64,000 nucleotides of DNA from Inquilinus sp052113205 (lineage in GTDB: Bacteria > Pseudomonadota > Alphaproteobacteria > DSM-16000 > Inquilinaceae), in NCBI RefSeq assembly GCF_052113205.1, contig NZ_JBFRCU010000036.1, forward strand, positions 3,163 through 67,162. The letters are read 5' to 3'. The notes beneath the pieces are model-generated. The model was not told the origin of the DNA. It saw only the letters and a list, made by a program, of their open reading frames with translations, and made no database searches. The position numbers and the translations under genes are program-made. Of the stretch, positions 11,246 through 18,496 are shown piece after piece (positions within the stretch are counted from its first letter, which is position 1; every line of letters starts with the position of its first letter).

Positions 11246-12004
11246 ATGACCGCCGTCCGCCTCGCCGAACTGTACCGCTACCCCGTCAAGGGCATGTCCG
11301 GTCAGAAGCTCGCCACCACCGATCTCGCCGCCGGCGAGACGCTGCCGCATGACCGGCGCTTCGCCATCGTCCATGGCGCCAGCCAATGCGACCCGACGGC
11401 GCCGAGCTGGCAGCCGAAGCGGCAGTTCCTGCAACGGATGACCGACGAGCGGCTGGCGCTGCTGGGCATCGACTATGACGACGCCACCGAGGCGCTGACG
11501 CTGAAGCGGGACGGCAAGCAGGTGGCGCGTGGCCTGCTGTCGATGCCGATCGGGCAGGAGTTGATCAACCAGTTCCTGAACGCCTTCATGAAGGATCCGC
11601 GCGGCGCGCTGAAGATCGTCTCCGCCCCCGGCCTCGCCTTCACCGACAAGCCGGAGAAGCTGGTCTCGCTGATCAACCTGGCATCGGCGAAGGACATCGA
11701 GCGGGTGACGCGCGCCCCGGTCGACCCGCGGCGCTTCCGCGGCAACCTTATCCTCGAGGGCCTGCCGGCCTGGGCGGAGTTCGACTGGATCGATCGCGAG
11801 CTGGCGATCGGGCCGGTGCGGCTCAAGGTCGTCTCCCGTATCACCCGCTGCGCCGCGGTCAACGTCAACCCGGCGACCGGCGAGCGCGACCTGAACATCC
11901 CGAAGGCCCTGATCGCCGGCTTCGGCCACGCCGATTGCGGCATCTATGCCGAGGTGCTGGCCGGCGGCCGGATCGCCGAAGGGGACACGCTGACGGTCGT
12001 GTGA
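11246..12004 (+). CDS. MOSC-domain protein (YcbX/mARC-like molybdenum cofactor protein)
   Basis: The 252-residue protein combines the MOSC N-terminal beta-barrel (AELYRYPVKGMSGQKL, about residues 5-20) with a MOSC domain. Typical motifs are INLASAKDIERV, RFRGNLILEGL, and the C-terminal CAAVNVNPATGERDLNIP segment whose cysteine usually coordinates the cofactor, followed by FGHADCGIYAEV. Relatives bind molybdenum cofactor and reduce N-hydroxylated compounds. The ATG at 11246 is directly before the conserved barrel; an upstream in-frame extension has no family similarity. It is divergent from clpB across 268 bases. Confidence 0.9.
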   Translation: MTAVRLAELYRYPVKGMSGQKLATTDLAAGETLPHDRRFAIVHGASQCDPTAPSWQPKRQFLQRMTDERLALLGIDYDDATEALTLKRDGKQVARGLLSMPIGQELINQFLNAFMKDPRGALKIVSAPGLAFTDKPEKLVSLINLASAKDIERVTRAPVDPRRFRGNLILEGLPAWAEFDWIDRELAIGPVRLKVVSRITRCAAVNVNPATGERDLNIPKALIAGFGHADCGIYAEVLAGGRIAEGDTLTVV

Positions 12005-12042
12005 CCGGGCCTGCCCGAAGGCGAACCCGGTCCCCGTCGTCG

Positions 12043-13062
12043 TTACGGCCGAACCGGCCCGGTACCCGCGCCGGTGCTCTCGATCGCGGCGGCGATCTCG
12101 CCGACATCCTCAGCCGTAAGCTCCAGCGTCGCGGCGTCGAGCCAGCCGTCGACCTGCTCCGGGCCGCGGGCGCCGACGATGGCGGCGGTGACCGCCGGCC
12201 AGGCCAGCGTCCAGGCCACCGCCACGGCGGCGACCGAGGTGCCGTGGCGCGCCGCCACCGGCTTCAGCGCCGCGGCCAGCGCCAGGTTGCGGGCCAGGCC
12301 GTCGCCGCTGAAATGCGGCGAGCGCGAGCGCCAGTCGTCCTTCGACAGCGCCGCCGCCCGCTCCGCCGTGAAGGCGCCGCTCAGGAGCCCGGACTGCATC
12401 GGGCTGTAGACGATGACGCCGGTCTGGTGCTTCGCACACCAGGGCAGCTCCGACGCCCCGATGTCGCGCCGGATGGCCGAGAAGGGCGGCTGCAGCGTGT
12501 CGACATGGCCCACCGCTTCGGCCCGCGCCAGCAGCTCGACATTGTGGTTCGACAGGCCAACGGCGCGCACCTTCCCTTCGCGCTTCAGGTCGAGAAAGGT
12601 CTGCCAGAGGGTCTCGATCGAGGTGCCGTCCTCGGCCGGCCAATGCAGCTGGTACAGGTCGATCCGCTCGACCCCGAGCCGCTGCAGCGAGGCCTCGACC
12701 TCGCGCCGCAGGCTGGCCGGGGCGCCGACGCGCTTGGGCACGGCGGTGCGGTTCGCCTCGTCCCAGATCAGCCCGCCCTTGGTGAAGACGTAGGGCCGCT
12801 TGTCGGCCGGGATCTCGCGCAGGGCGCGGCCGACGATCTCCTCGGAATGGCCGAGGCCGTAGACCGCCGCGGTGTCGATCCAGTTGATGCCAACCTCGGC
12901 GGCGTGGCGGATCGCCGCCACCGAGGCGTCGTCATCCTGCTCACCCCAGGCCGCGGCCCAGCCGGCGCCGCCGATCGCCCAGGCGCCGAAGCCGACCCGG
13001 GTGATCGCCATGTCGGTGGTGCCGAAGCGTCGTGTCGGCAGATGCGTGTGGCCTTCGCTCAT
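12043..13062 (-). CDS. Aldo/keto reductase
   Basis: A 339-residue (alpha/beta)8 NADPH-dependent reductase of the AKR superfamily. The start LPTRRFGTTDMAITRVGFG is typical. INWIDTAAVYGLGHSEEIVG carries the catalytic Asp and Tyr, VFTKGG the catalytic Lys, and YQLHWP the His region. It resembles the YdjG/general stress AKR group; the substrate is unknown. It converges with the MOSC gene and is divergent from a LysR gene, whose three half-site operator lies in the shared gap, so it is the probable target of that regulator. Confidence 0.92.
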   Translation of the reverse strand: MSEGHTHLPTRRFGTTDMAITRVGFGAWAIGGAGWAAAWGEQDDDASVAAIRHAAEVGINWIDTAAVYGLGHSEEIVGRALREIPADKRPYVFTKGGLIWDEANRTAVPKRVGAPASLRREVEASLQRLGVERIDLYQLHWPAEDGTSIETLWQTFLDLKREGKVRAVGLSNHNVELLARAEAVGHVDTLQPPFSAIRRDIGASELPWCAKHQTGVIVYSPMQSGLLSGAFTAERAAALSKDDWRSRSPHFSGDGLARNLALAAALKPVAARHGTSVAAVAVAWTLAWPAVTAAIVGARGPEQVDGWLDAATLELTAEDVGEIAAAIESTGAGTGPVRP

Positions 13063-13105
13063 GATCGTCTCCCGATTACGTCAGACATGGAGAATGACGG
13101 CATCA

Positions 13106-13142
13106 CATTCAGCGTTCCAATTGAATGTTCAGATCGCATTCA
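13106..13142. promoter_or_regulatory. Three-half-site operator between aldo/keto reductase and lysR
   Basis: CATTCA (13106-13111), TGAATG (13122-13127) and CATTCA (13137-13142) alternate in orientation with start-to-start spacing of 16 and 15 bases. They form two overlapping dyads sharing the middle half-site. This layout is expected for LysR-type binding and autoregulation. A further GAATG stands at 13092-13096. Confidence 0.55.
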
Positions 13143-13180
13143 GCATGATCGCAGCACAATCGGCGGAACCGGGCAGGATC

Positions 13181-14107
13181 ATGGATCTGAGGCAGCTGGA
13201 GCATTTCCTGGCGGTGGCGGAGGAGCAGCACTTCACCCGCGCCGCCCGGCGGGTGAACATCGTCCAGTCCGGCCTGTCGGCTTCGATCCGGGCGCTGGAG
13301 GAGGAACTGGGCGCGCCGCTGTTCATCCGCAGCACCAGGCGGGTCGACCTGACCGCCGCCGGCCGGGTGCTGGCCGAGGAGGCGCGGCGGGTGCTGGTGG
13401 CGGCGCAGGGCGCCCGCGACGCCGTCGCCGCGGTGCAGGGCCTGGCGCGCGGCCGGCTGGCGATTGGCACCACTCACAGCCTGGCGCCGTTCGTCGATCT
13501 GCCGGCGCTGCTGGCCCGGTTTCACGCGGCCCATCCCGGGGTCGAGATCCGGCTGTGCCAGGGCGGGTCGGACCGGCTGTTCGAGAAGCTGCGCGACAGC
13601 CGGGTGGACCTGGCCTTCGTGCCGATGCAGCCGGCGCCGCCTCCGGACGTCCGGGCCACCATGCTGGCCTGCGAGGAGTTGGTGGCCGCCTGCCGCCACG
13701 ACCATCCGCTGGCGGGCCGCAAGAACGTGGCCCTGAGCCGGCTGGGCCGCGAGACCTTCGTCGATTTCCAGACCGACTGGGGCACGCGGCAGCTGGTCGA
13801 CCAAGCCTTCTCGCGCATCCGGGTGGAGCGCCGCACCGGCTTCGAGGTCAACGACCTGCCGACCGCGCTCGACCTCGTCGCCCTCGGCCTCGGCATCGCT
13901 TTGGTGCCGGAGGCGCTGATCGCCGCGCATCCGGCCGACCCGCACCGCCCGCCGCTGGCGGTGGCGACGCTGGCCCCGCCCGAGATCTGCTGGGAACTCG
14001 GCGTCGCCCAGGCCAAGCGCGGTGCCGGCGACGGCCCGGTCAACCCCGCGGCACGGGCTTTCCTGGCGCTGCTGATGGAGTCGCGCCGCGTCGCCGCGGC
14101 GGCGTAA
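13181..14107 (+). CDS. LysR-family transcriptional regulator
   Basis: A 308-residue LTTR starting at the ATG at 13181 (MDLRQLEHFLAVAEEQHFTR), the standard LysR opening; the longer open frame upstream has no such similarity. The helix-turn-helix lies at about residues 15-40 (FTRAARRVNIVQSGLSASIR), with PLFIRSTRRVDLTAAG following, and a type-2 periplasmic-binding-like effector domain from about residue 92. It is divergent from the aldo/keto reductase and probably controls it and itself through the operator at 13106-13142. It converges with the nitroreductase gene. Confidence 0.93.
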   Translation: MDLRQLEHFLAVAEEQHFTRAARRVNIVQSGLSASIRALEEELGAPLFIRSTRRVDLTAAGRVLAEEARRVLVAAQGARDAVAAVQGLARGRLAIGTTHSLAPFVDLPALLARFHAAHPGVEIRLCQGGSDRLFEKLRDSRVDLAFVPMQPAPPPDVRATMLACEELVAACRHDHPLAGRKNVALSRLGRETFVDFQTDWGTRQLVDQAFSRIRVERRTGFEVNDLPTALDLVALGLGIALVPEALIAAHPADPHRPPLAVATLAPPEICWELGVAQAKRGAGDGPVNPAARAFLALLMESRRVAAAA

Positions 14108-14113
14108 GCGTCG

Positions 14114-14698
14114 TCAGGCCACCTGCACCGGCGCGCCGGACCATTCGGTGACGACGTCGGACAGCGCCGGGCGCGGCCGGTCCTCCATCGGCTCGGTCGG
14201 GGTGCCGAGATAGATAAAGCCGATGATCTTGTCGGTCGCCGGGTTGTGGCCCAGCAGTTCGACGATCTGCGGGTGGTAGGCCGGCCAGCCGGTGATCCAG
14301 CTTGCGCAATAGCCCTGGGCGTGCGCCGCCACCAGGATGTTCTGGCACAGCGCGCCGCCGGACAGGATCTGCTCCAACTCCGGGATCTTGCCGGGCTGCG
14401 GCTGGTGGGTGATCACCAGCAGCAGCGGCGCCAGGGCCGGCTTCTGCCGCATCGCCTCGACCAGCGCCTCGGTGGCGTCCGGGGTCTCGCGGGCGAAGAT
14501 CCCGGCCATCGCCTCGCCCAGCCGGCGCTGCCCGTCCTTGCGCAGCACCTGGATGCGCCAGGGCGCCAGCTTGCCGTGGTCCGGCACCCGCGTGCCAGCG
14601 CGCAGGATCCGCTCCAGCGCCGCCGCATCCGGCCCGGGCTCGACCATGTTGCGGGCGGGCACCGAGCGGCGCTTCAGCAGAAGATCCAAGGCATCCAT
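14114..14698 (-). CDS. Nitroreductase-family protein, YdjA-like
   Basis: The 194-residue FMN protein matches the small YdjA/RutE branch of the nitroreductase family. The opening MDALDLLLKRRSVPA carries the conserved RRS FMN-phosphate contact. RVPDHGKLAPWRIQVL, GGALCQNILVAAHAQGYCAS and GFIYLGTPTE are the other family blocks. It probably reduces nitro or enone compounds with NAD(P)H; the physiological substrate is unknown. It is near an FzlA-like GST gene on the same strand, 79 bases away, so cotranscription is possible but not shown. Confidence 0.88.
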   Translation of the reverse strand: MDALDLLLKRRSVPARNMVEPGPDAAALERILRAGTRVPDHGKLAPWRIQVLRKDGQRRLGEAMAGIFARETPDATEALVEAMRQKPALAPLLLVITHQPQPGKIPELEQILSGGALCQNILVAAHAQGYCASWITGWPAYHPQIVELLGHNPATDKIIGFIYLGTPTEPMEDRPRPALSDVVTEWSGAPVQVA

Positions 14699-14777
14699 GC
14701 TTCGTCTCCGATGATCCGCCGTGCAGGACGGCGCTATCTAAGAATCACTCTCAACAACACAGATAGGACGGACCGGG

Positions 14778-15446
14778 TCAGAAATCCAGGTCGCGGTAAT
14801 GCGCCGGCGCCGGAATGCCGGGAACGTGGTCCTCCAGCAACGGCCGGAAGCTGGGGCGGGACTTTATGCGCGAATACCATTGCCGCGCCTCCGGATGGGC
14901 GTCCCAGGGCACGTCGCCAAGATAGTCGACCACCGAGAGATGGGCGGCGGCGGCGATATCGGCCAGGCTGAACTCGTCGCCGGCCAGCCAGCGCCGGGTC
15001 TCGGCGAGGTAGGAGATGTAATCGAGGTGATAGTGCACGTTGTGCCGGCCGGCGCGGATCGCGTCGGAGCTGGGCTGGCCGCTGCGCGTCACCCGCTTCA
15101 TGAACTTCTCGCCGACCAGGTTCTCGGTCACCTCACGGCCGAACTTCTGGTCGAACCACACCAGCAGGCGCCGGGTCTCGGCCCGGGCCAGCGTGGTGTC
15201 GCCCAACAGCGGCACCTCGGGATGCATCTCCTCCATATACTCGACGATGACCCAGACATCGGTCAGCGTCGTGCCGTCCGGCTCGATCAGCAACGGCACC
15301 TCGCCCGTCGGGTTGAGGGCAAGGAACTCCTCGCGGCGCTCCCAGACCCGCTCGACCTTGGTGTCGCAATGCAGGTCCTTCTCGGCCAGCAGCAGCCGGA
15401 CGATGCGGGATTGGGCGGAGAGCCAGATGTGATAGAGGGTTCGCAT
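14778..15446 (-). CDS. fzlA: Glutathione S-transferase-family protein, FzlA-like
   Basis: The 222-residue protein has an N-terminal thioredoxin-like GST domain (LNPTGEVPLLIE with the cis-Pro) and an all-helical C-terminal domain. Its second half (HYHLDYISYL, LAGDEFSLADIAAAAHLSVV, YLGDVPWDAHPEA) and its ending with PAHYRDLDF match, from memory, the alphaproteobacterial FtsZ-binding protein FzlA rather than detoxifying GSTs. FzlA binds FtsZ filaments and helps constriction in Caulobacter. Support for that role here is similarity only, and a plain GST remains the alternative. Confidence 0.72.
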   Translation of the reverse strand: MRTLYHIWLSAQSRIVRLLLAEKDLHCDTKVERVWERREEFLALNPTGEVPLLIEPDGTTLTDVWVIVEYMEEMHPEVPLLGDTTLARAETRRLLVWFDQKFGREVTENLVGEKFMKRVTRSGQPSSDAIRAGRHNVHYHLDYISYLAETRRWLAGDEFSLADIAAAAHLSVVDYLGDVPWDAHPEARQWYSRIKSRPSFRPLLEDHVPGIPAPAHYRDLDF

Positions 15447-15580
15447 GGCGGGCGAACTCTAACCGATGCCGCCATGGTTCGGTAAGAGTCGCGTTGCGCT
15501 GCAGCGGCACATGCCACCCCCGCGCCGCGGCCGGGAACCAACCGGTGAAGCCTTGCCTTTGGTCTGGCTGCGACGGCGAG

Positions 15581-16432
15581 TCACGCCGCGACCGGCAGGC
15601 GGAAGGCGGCGGCGAGGCCGCGCAGGGCGCCGGCGAGCCGAGGGTCCGACAGGCGCGAATGCAGCATCACCTCGCTTGGCGCCAGGGCCGGCAGACCGAG
15701 CCGCGGCCCGACATCGGCGGTGCCGGGCGGCGCGGTCCGGCGGGCCAGAGGCGAGACGCCGAGTCCCGCCACGGTCGCCGCCGCCACCGCGGCGCTGCCG
15801 CCGCCGATGAAGGCCTCGACCCAGGCGATGCCGGCGGAGTCGAGCGCGCGCAGCGCCACGGTCCGCATGCCGCAGCGGGCCGCCTGCGTGACCAGCGGCA
15901 GCGGGTCGCCCGGGCGATGGTGCCAGCCGGTGGCGGCGAACCAGCCGAACTCGTCGCGGAACAGCGCCTCACCGTCGCGGCGGCCGGCGTCGCGGCGGAC
16001 GATCACCGCGTCGAGCGCGCCGGTGTCGTAGTCGGCGAGCAGGTCCTGCGACAGGCCCAGCCGGACCTCCAGCGCCAGGCCGGGCCCCTGCCCCGCCACC
16101 CGGGCCAGCAGCCCCGGCAGCTCCGGCCCCGCGACATGATCGCTGATGCCCAGCACCAGCCGCTGCGGCCCGGCCGAGACCGCGGCGATCGCGTCGTCCT
16201 GCGCCTCCAGGAGCCGCCGGGCGCGCGGCAGGAAGGCCTCGCCCTGCGGCGTCAGCCGCACCAGCCGCGGCGTGCGCTCGAACAGCCGGGCGCCGAGCCG
16301 GTCCTCCAGCCGCTTCAGCCGCAGGCTGATGCCGGACTGGGTGGCGCCGAGCGCGTCGGCCGCCCGGGTGAAGCTGCCGTGATCGGCCACCAGGACAAAG
16401 GCGTGGATCGCATCGAGGTCGAGGGCGCGCAT
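15581..16432 (-). CDS. LysR-family transcriptional regulator
   Basis: A 283-residue LTTR whose winged helix covers about residues 5-65 (GSFTRAADALGATQSGISLR, ARLFERTPRLVRLTPQG). The effector domain is a little short for the family but intact to the stop. It is divergent from a tautomerase gene, and the 117-base gap holds two dyads (16442-16456 and 16477-16490), one next to each promoter, so local regulation of the tautomerase and itself is the obvious reading. The native effector is unknown. Confidence 0.92.
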   Translation of the reverse strand: MRALDLDAIHAFVLVADHGSFTRAADALGATQSGISLRLKRLEDRLGARLFERTPRLVRLTPQGEAFLPRARRLLEAQDDAIAAVSAGPQRLVLGISDHVAGPELPGLLARVAGQGPGLALEVRLGLSQDLLADYDTGALDAVIVRRDAGRRDGEALFRDEFGWFAATGWHHRPGDPLPLVTQAARCGMRTVALRALDSAGIAWVEAFIGGGSAAVAAATVAGLGVSPLARRTAPPGTADVGPRLGLPALAPSEVMLHSRLSDPRLAGALRGLAAAFRLPVAA

Positions 16433-16441
16433 CGCATCATC

Positions 16442-16490
16442 ATTTCAAATTGAAATCATTGATAGTGATATCGAGTTCATTCCGAAATGA
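16442..16490. promoter_or_regulatory. Two dyads between lysR and tautomerase genes
   Basis: ATTTCAA-A-TTGAAAT (16442-16456) is a perfect 7-bp dyad about a single central base, 10 bases upstream of the LysR start. TCATT-CCGA-AATGA (16477-16490) is a 5-bp dyad on the tautomerase side. Both stand out in an AT-rich gap and are likely binding sites for the divergent LysR protein. Confidence 0.55.
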
Positions 16491-16549
16491 TCAAGGGCGA
16501 GCTACATAGAGGTTACCGCGGCTCCTGCCGCCCGACCTCGGAGGATCCC

Positions 16550-16930
16550 ATGCCCCTCGTCCGCATCTCGCTGCGCAAGGGCAAGTCTGCCGCGCATATC
16601 GCCGCCATTCGCGACGGCGTCTATCTGGCCATGCGCGAGACCTTCAACGTGCCGGAGAACGACCGCTTCGTGCTGGTGCACGAGCATGACGAGACCGGCT
16701 TCGACTACGACCCATCCTATCTCGGCATCGAGCGGACGAACGACCTGGTGTTCGTCCAGATCACCGTCAGCAACACCCGGACGATTGAGCAGAAGCAGGC
16801 ACTGTACCGCCGCATCGCCGACCGGCTGGCCGAGAGCCCCGGCCTGCGCCGCGAGGACGTGTTCATCAACCTGATCGAGGTGGCGAAGGAGAACTGGTCC
16901 TTCGGCAACGGCATCGCGCAATACGTCTGA
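16550..16930 (+). CDS. Tautomerase-family protein
   Basis: The 126-residue protein begins MPLVRISLRKG, giving the N-terminal catalytic proline (Pro1 after Met removal) that defines 4-oxalocrotonate-tautomerase-type enzymes. It is longer than the 60-residue type and resembles the malonate-semialdehyde decarboxylase/trimeric tautomerase group, with VFINLIEVAKENWSFGNG at the end. The start at 16550 is set by GAGGA (16541-16545) and the Pro1 rule; an in-frame ATG at 16487 would bury the proline. The divergent LysR gene is its likely regulator. Confidence 0.88.
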   Translation: MPLVRISLRKGKSAAHIAAIRDGVYLAMRETFNVPENDRFVLVHEHDETGFDYDPSYLGIERTNDLVFVQITVSNTRTIEQKQALYRRIADRLAESPGLRREDVFINLIEVAKENWSFGNGIAQYV

Positions 16931-16995
16931 GCTTCGCCATAATCCCACGCCTGTCCCGGTAATACTATCGCCGGCAGGGGACGATGCGGGGGATC

Positions 16996-18492
16996 ATGGC
17001 CAGGAGGGGATCGACTCGGCGGCGCGTGCTGGCGACCGGCGCCGTGGTGTTGGGCTCGGCGGCGCTGGGGGGTATCGGCGGGGCTTGGCTGCAGCGGTTG
17101 TCCGATGAGTCCAGGCTGCCGCCCCTTGCCCCGCCCCGGACCCTGCTGGACGATGCCAGCGGCCTGAACCCGACGCCGGTGCGCGGCGTCGCATTCGCCG
17201 AGGCAGCCCCTGACGCGGCGGCGGCGCGGCTCGCGCCGCTGCTGCAGCGGATCGCGGCCGGAGCGGAACCGGCCCTGGCCGTGTCCGGCGCCCGCCACTC
17301 GATGGGCGGGCAGAGCCTGCTGCGCGACGGCTGGGTGCTGGACGCCCTGCCGCTGAACGAGCTGGCGATCGACGCCGAGGCGCGCACGATGCGGGTGGGC
17401 GGCGGAGCGCTGTGGCGCGACATCGTGCCGGCGCTGAACGCCACCGGCTTCTCCCCCGCCGTGATGCAGTCGAACAACGACTTCAGCATCGGTGGCACGC
17501 TGAGCGTCAACGCCCATGGCTGGCACGCCAACAGCCCGCCGGCCGCGAGCACGGTGCGGCGGCTGCGGCTGCTGACCGCCGATGGCATGGTCATGGACTG
17601 CGGCCCTGGGGACGAACTGTTCGGCCTGGCGCTGGGCGGCTACGGGCTGTTCGGGGTGATCCTGGAGGCCGAGATCGTCATCCTGCCCAACGCGATGTAT
17701 GTGCCGGACTTCGCCGCGATGCCGACCAATGACTACGCCGCGGCCTTCGCCGAGCGGGTGGCGGCGCCGGGATCGCCGGTCGAGATGGCCTATGGCCGGC
17801 TGTCGGTCGATCCGGGCAGCCTGTTCGAGGAGGCGGTGCTGGGCTGGTACGTGCCGGTGCCGGAGACCCGCGGCGCCGTGCTGCCCCTGCCTGCTTTGGA
17901 CCATGGCGGGCTGCAGCGGCTGGTGTTCCGCAACGCCGCCGGCAGCGACACCGGCAAGGCGCTGCGCTGGTGGCTGGAACGCGAGGCCGGGCCGTGGCTG
18001 GCGGAGCGGACCAGCCGCAACAGCCTGCTCAATGAGCCGGCTTCGGTGTTCGCCAACCGCGAGCCCGGGTCGACCGACATCCTGCACGAGTACTTCGTGC
18101 CCCGGGCCCGGCTGTGGGACTTCGCCCAGGCGGCCCGCGCGGTGATCCGGCGCGACCAGGGCAACCTGCTGAACGTCACGGTGCGCGACGTCCGCCGCGA
18201 CGACCGTAGCGCCCTGGCCTATGCCCGCGAGGACGTGTTCGGCCTGGTCATGCTGTTCGTCCAGGAAAGGTCCGTCGCCGGCGAGGAGCGGATGCAGCGC
18301 ATGACCCGCGGCCTGATCGACGCCGCGATCGACGCCGGCGGCACCTACTACCTGCCCTACCGGCTGCACGCGACCGCGGAGCAGCTGCGCCGCGCCTACC
18401 CCGCCTGGGACGAGGTGATCGCGGCGCAGCGCCGGCACGACCCGAACGGTGTGTTCCGCAACGGGCTGTACCAGCGCTACGCCGTGGCCTGA
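16996..18492 (+). CDS. FAD-binding oxidoreductase with Tat-like signal
   Basis: About 498 residues. The N-terminus STRRRVLATGAVVLGSAALG resembles a twin-arginine signal, suggesting export of the folded flavoprotein. The FAD_binding_4 domain shows SGARHSMGGQSL, where the His could be the covalent FAD site seen in the VAO/PCMH family, NDFSIGGTLSVNAHGWHAN and GYGLFGVILEAEI. The C-terminal part ends with HDPNGVFRNGLYQRY, resembling cytokinin-dehydrogenase and sugar-lactone-oxidase types. Two close ATGs (16984, 16996) compete; 16996 sits directly before the Tat-like segment. The substrate is not evident. Confidence 0.83.
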   Translation: MARRGSTRRRVLATGAVVLGSAALGGIGGAWLQRLSDESRLPPLAPPRTLLDDASGLNPTPVRGVAFAEAAPDAAAARLAPLLQRIAAGAEPALAVSGARHSMGGQSLLRDGWVLDALPLNELAIDAEARTMRVGGGALWRDIVPALNATGFSPAVMQSNNDFSIGGTLSVNAHGWHANSPPAASTVRRLRLLTADGMVMDCGPGDELFGLALGGYGLFGVILEAEIVILPNAMYVPDFAAMPTNDYAAAFAERVAAPGSPVEMAYGRLSVDPGSLFEEAVLGWYVPVPETRGAVLPLPALDHGGLQRLVFRNAAGSDTGKALRWWLEREAGPWLAERTSRNSLLNEPASVFANREPGSTDILHEYFVPRARLWDFAQAARAVIRRDQGNLLNVTVRDVRRDDRSALAYAREDVFGLVMLFVQERSVAGEERMQRMTRGLIDAAIDAGGTYYLPYRLHATAEQLRRAYPAWDEVIAAQRRHDPNGVFRNGLYQRYAVA

Positions 18493-18496
18493 CCCC

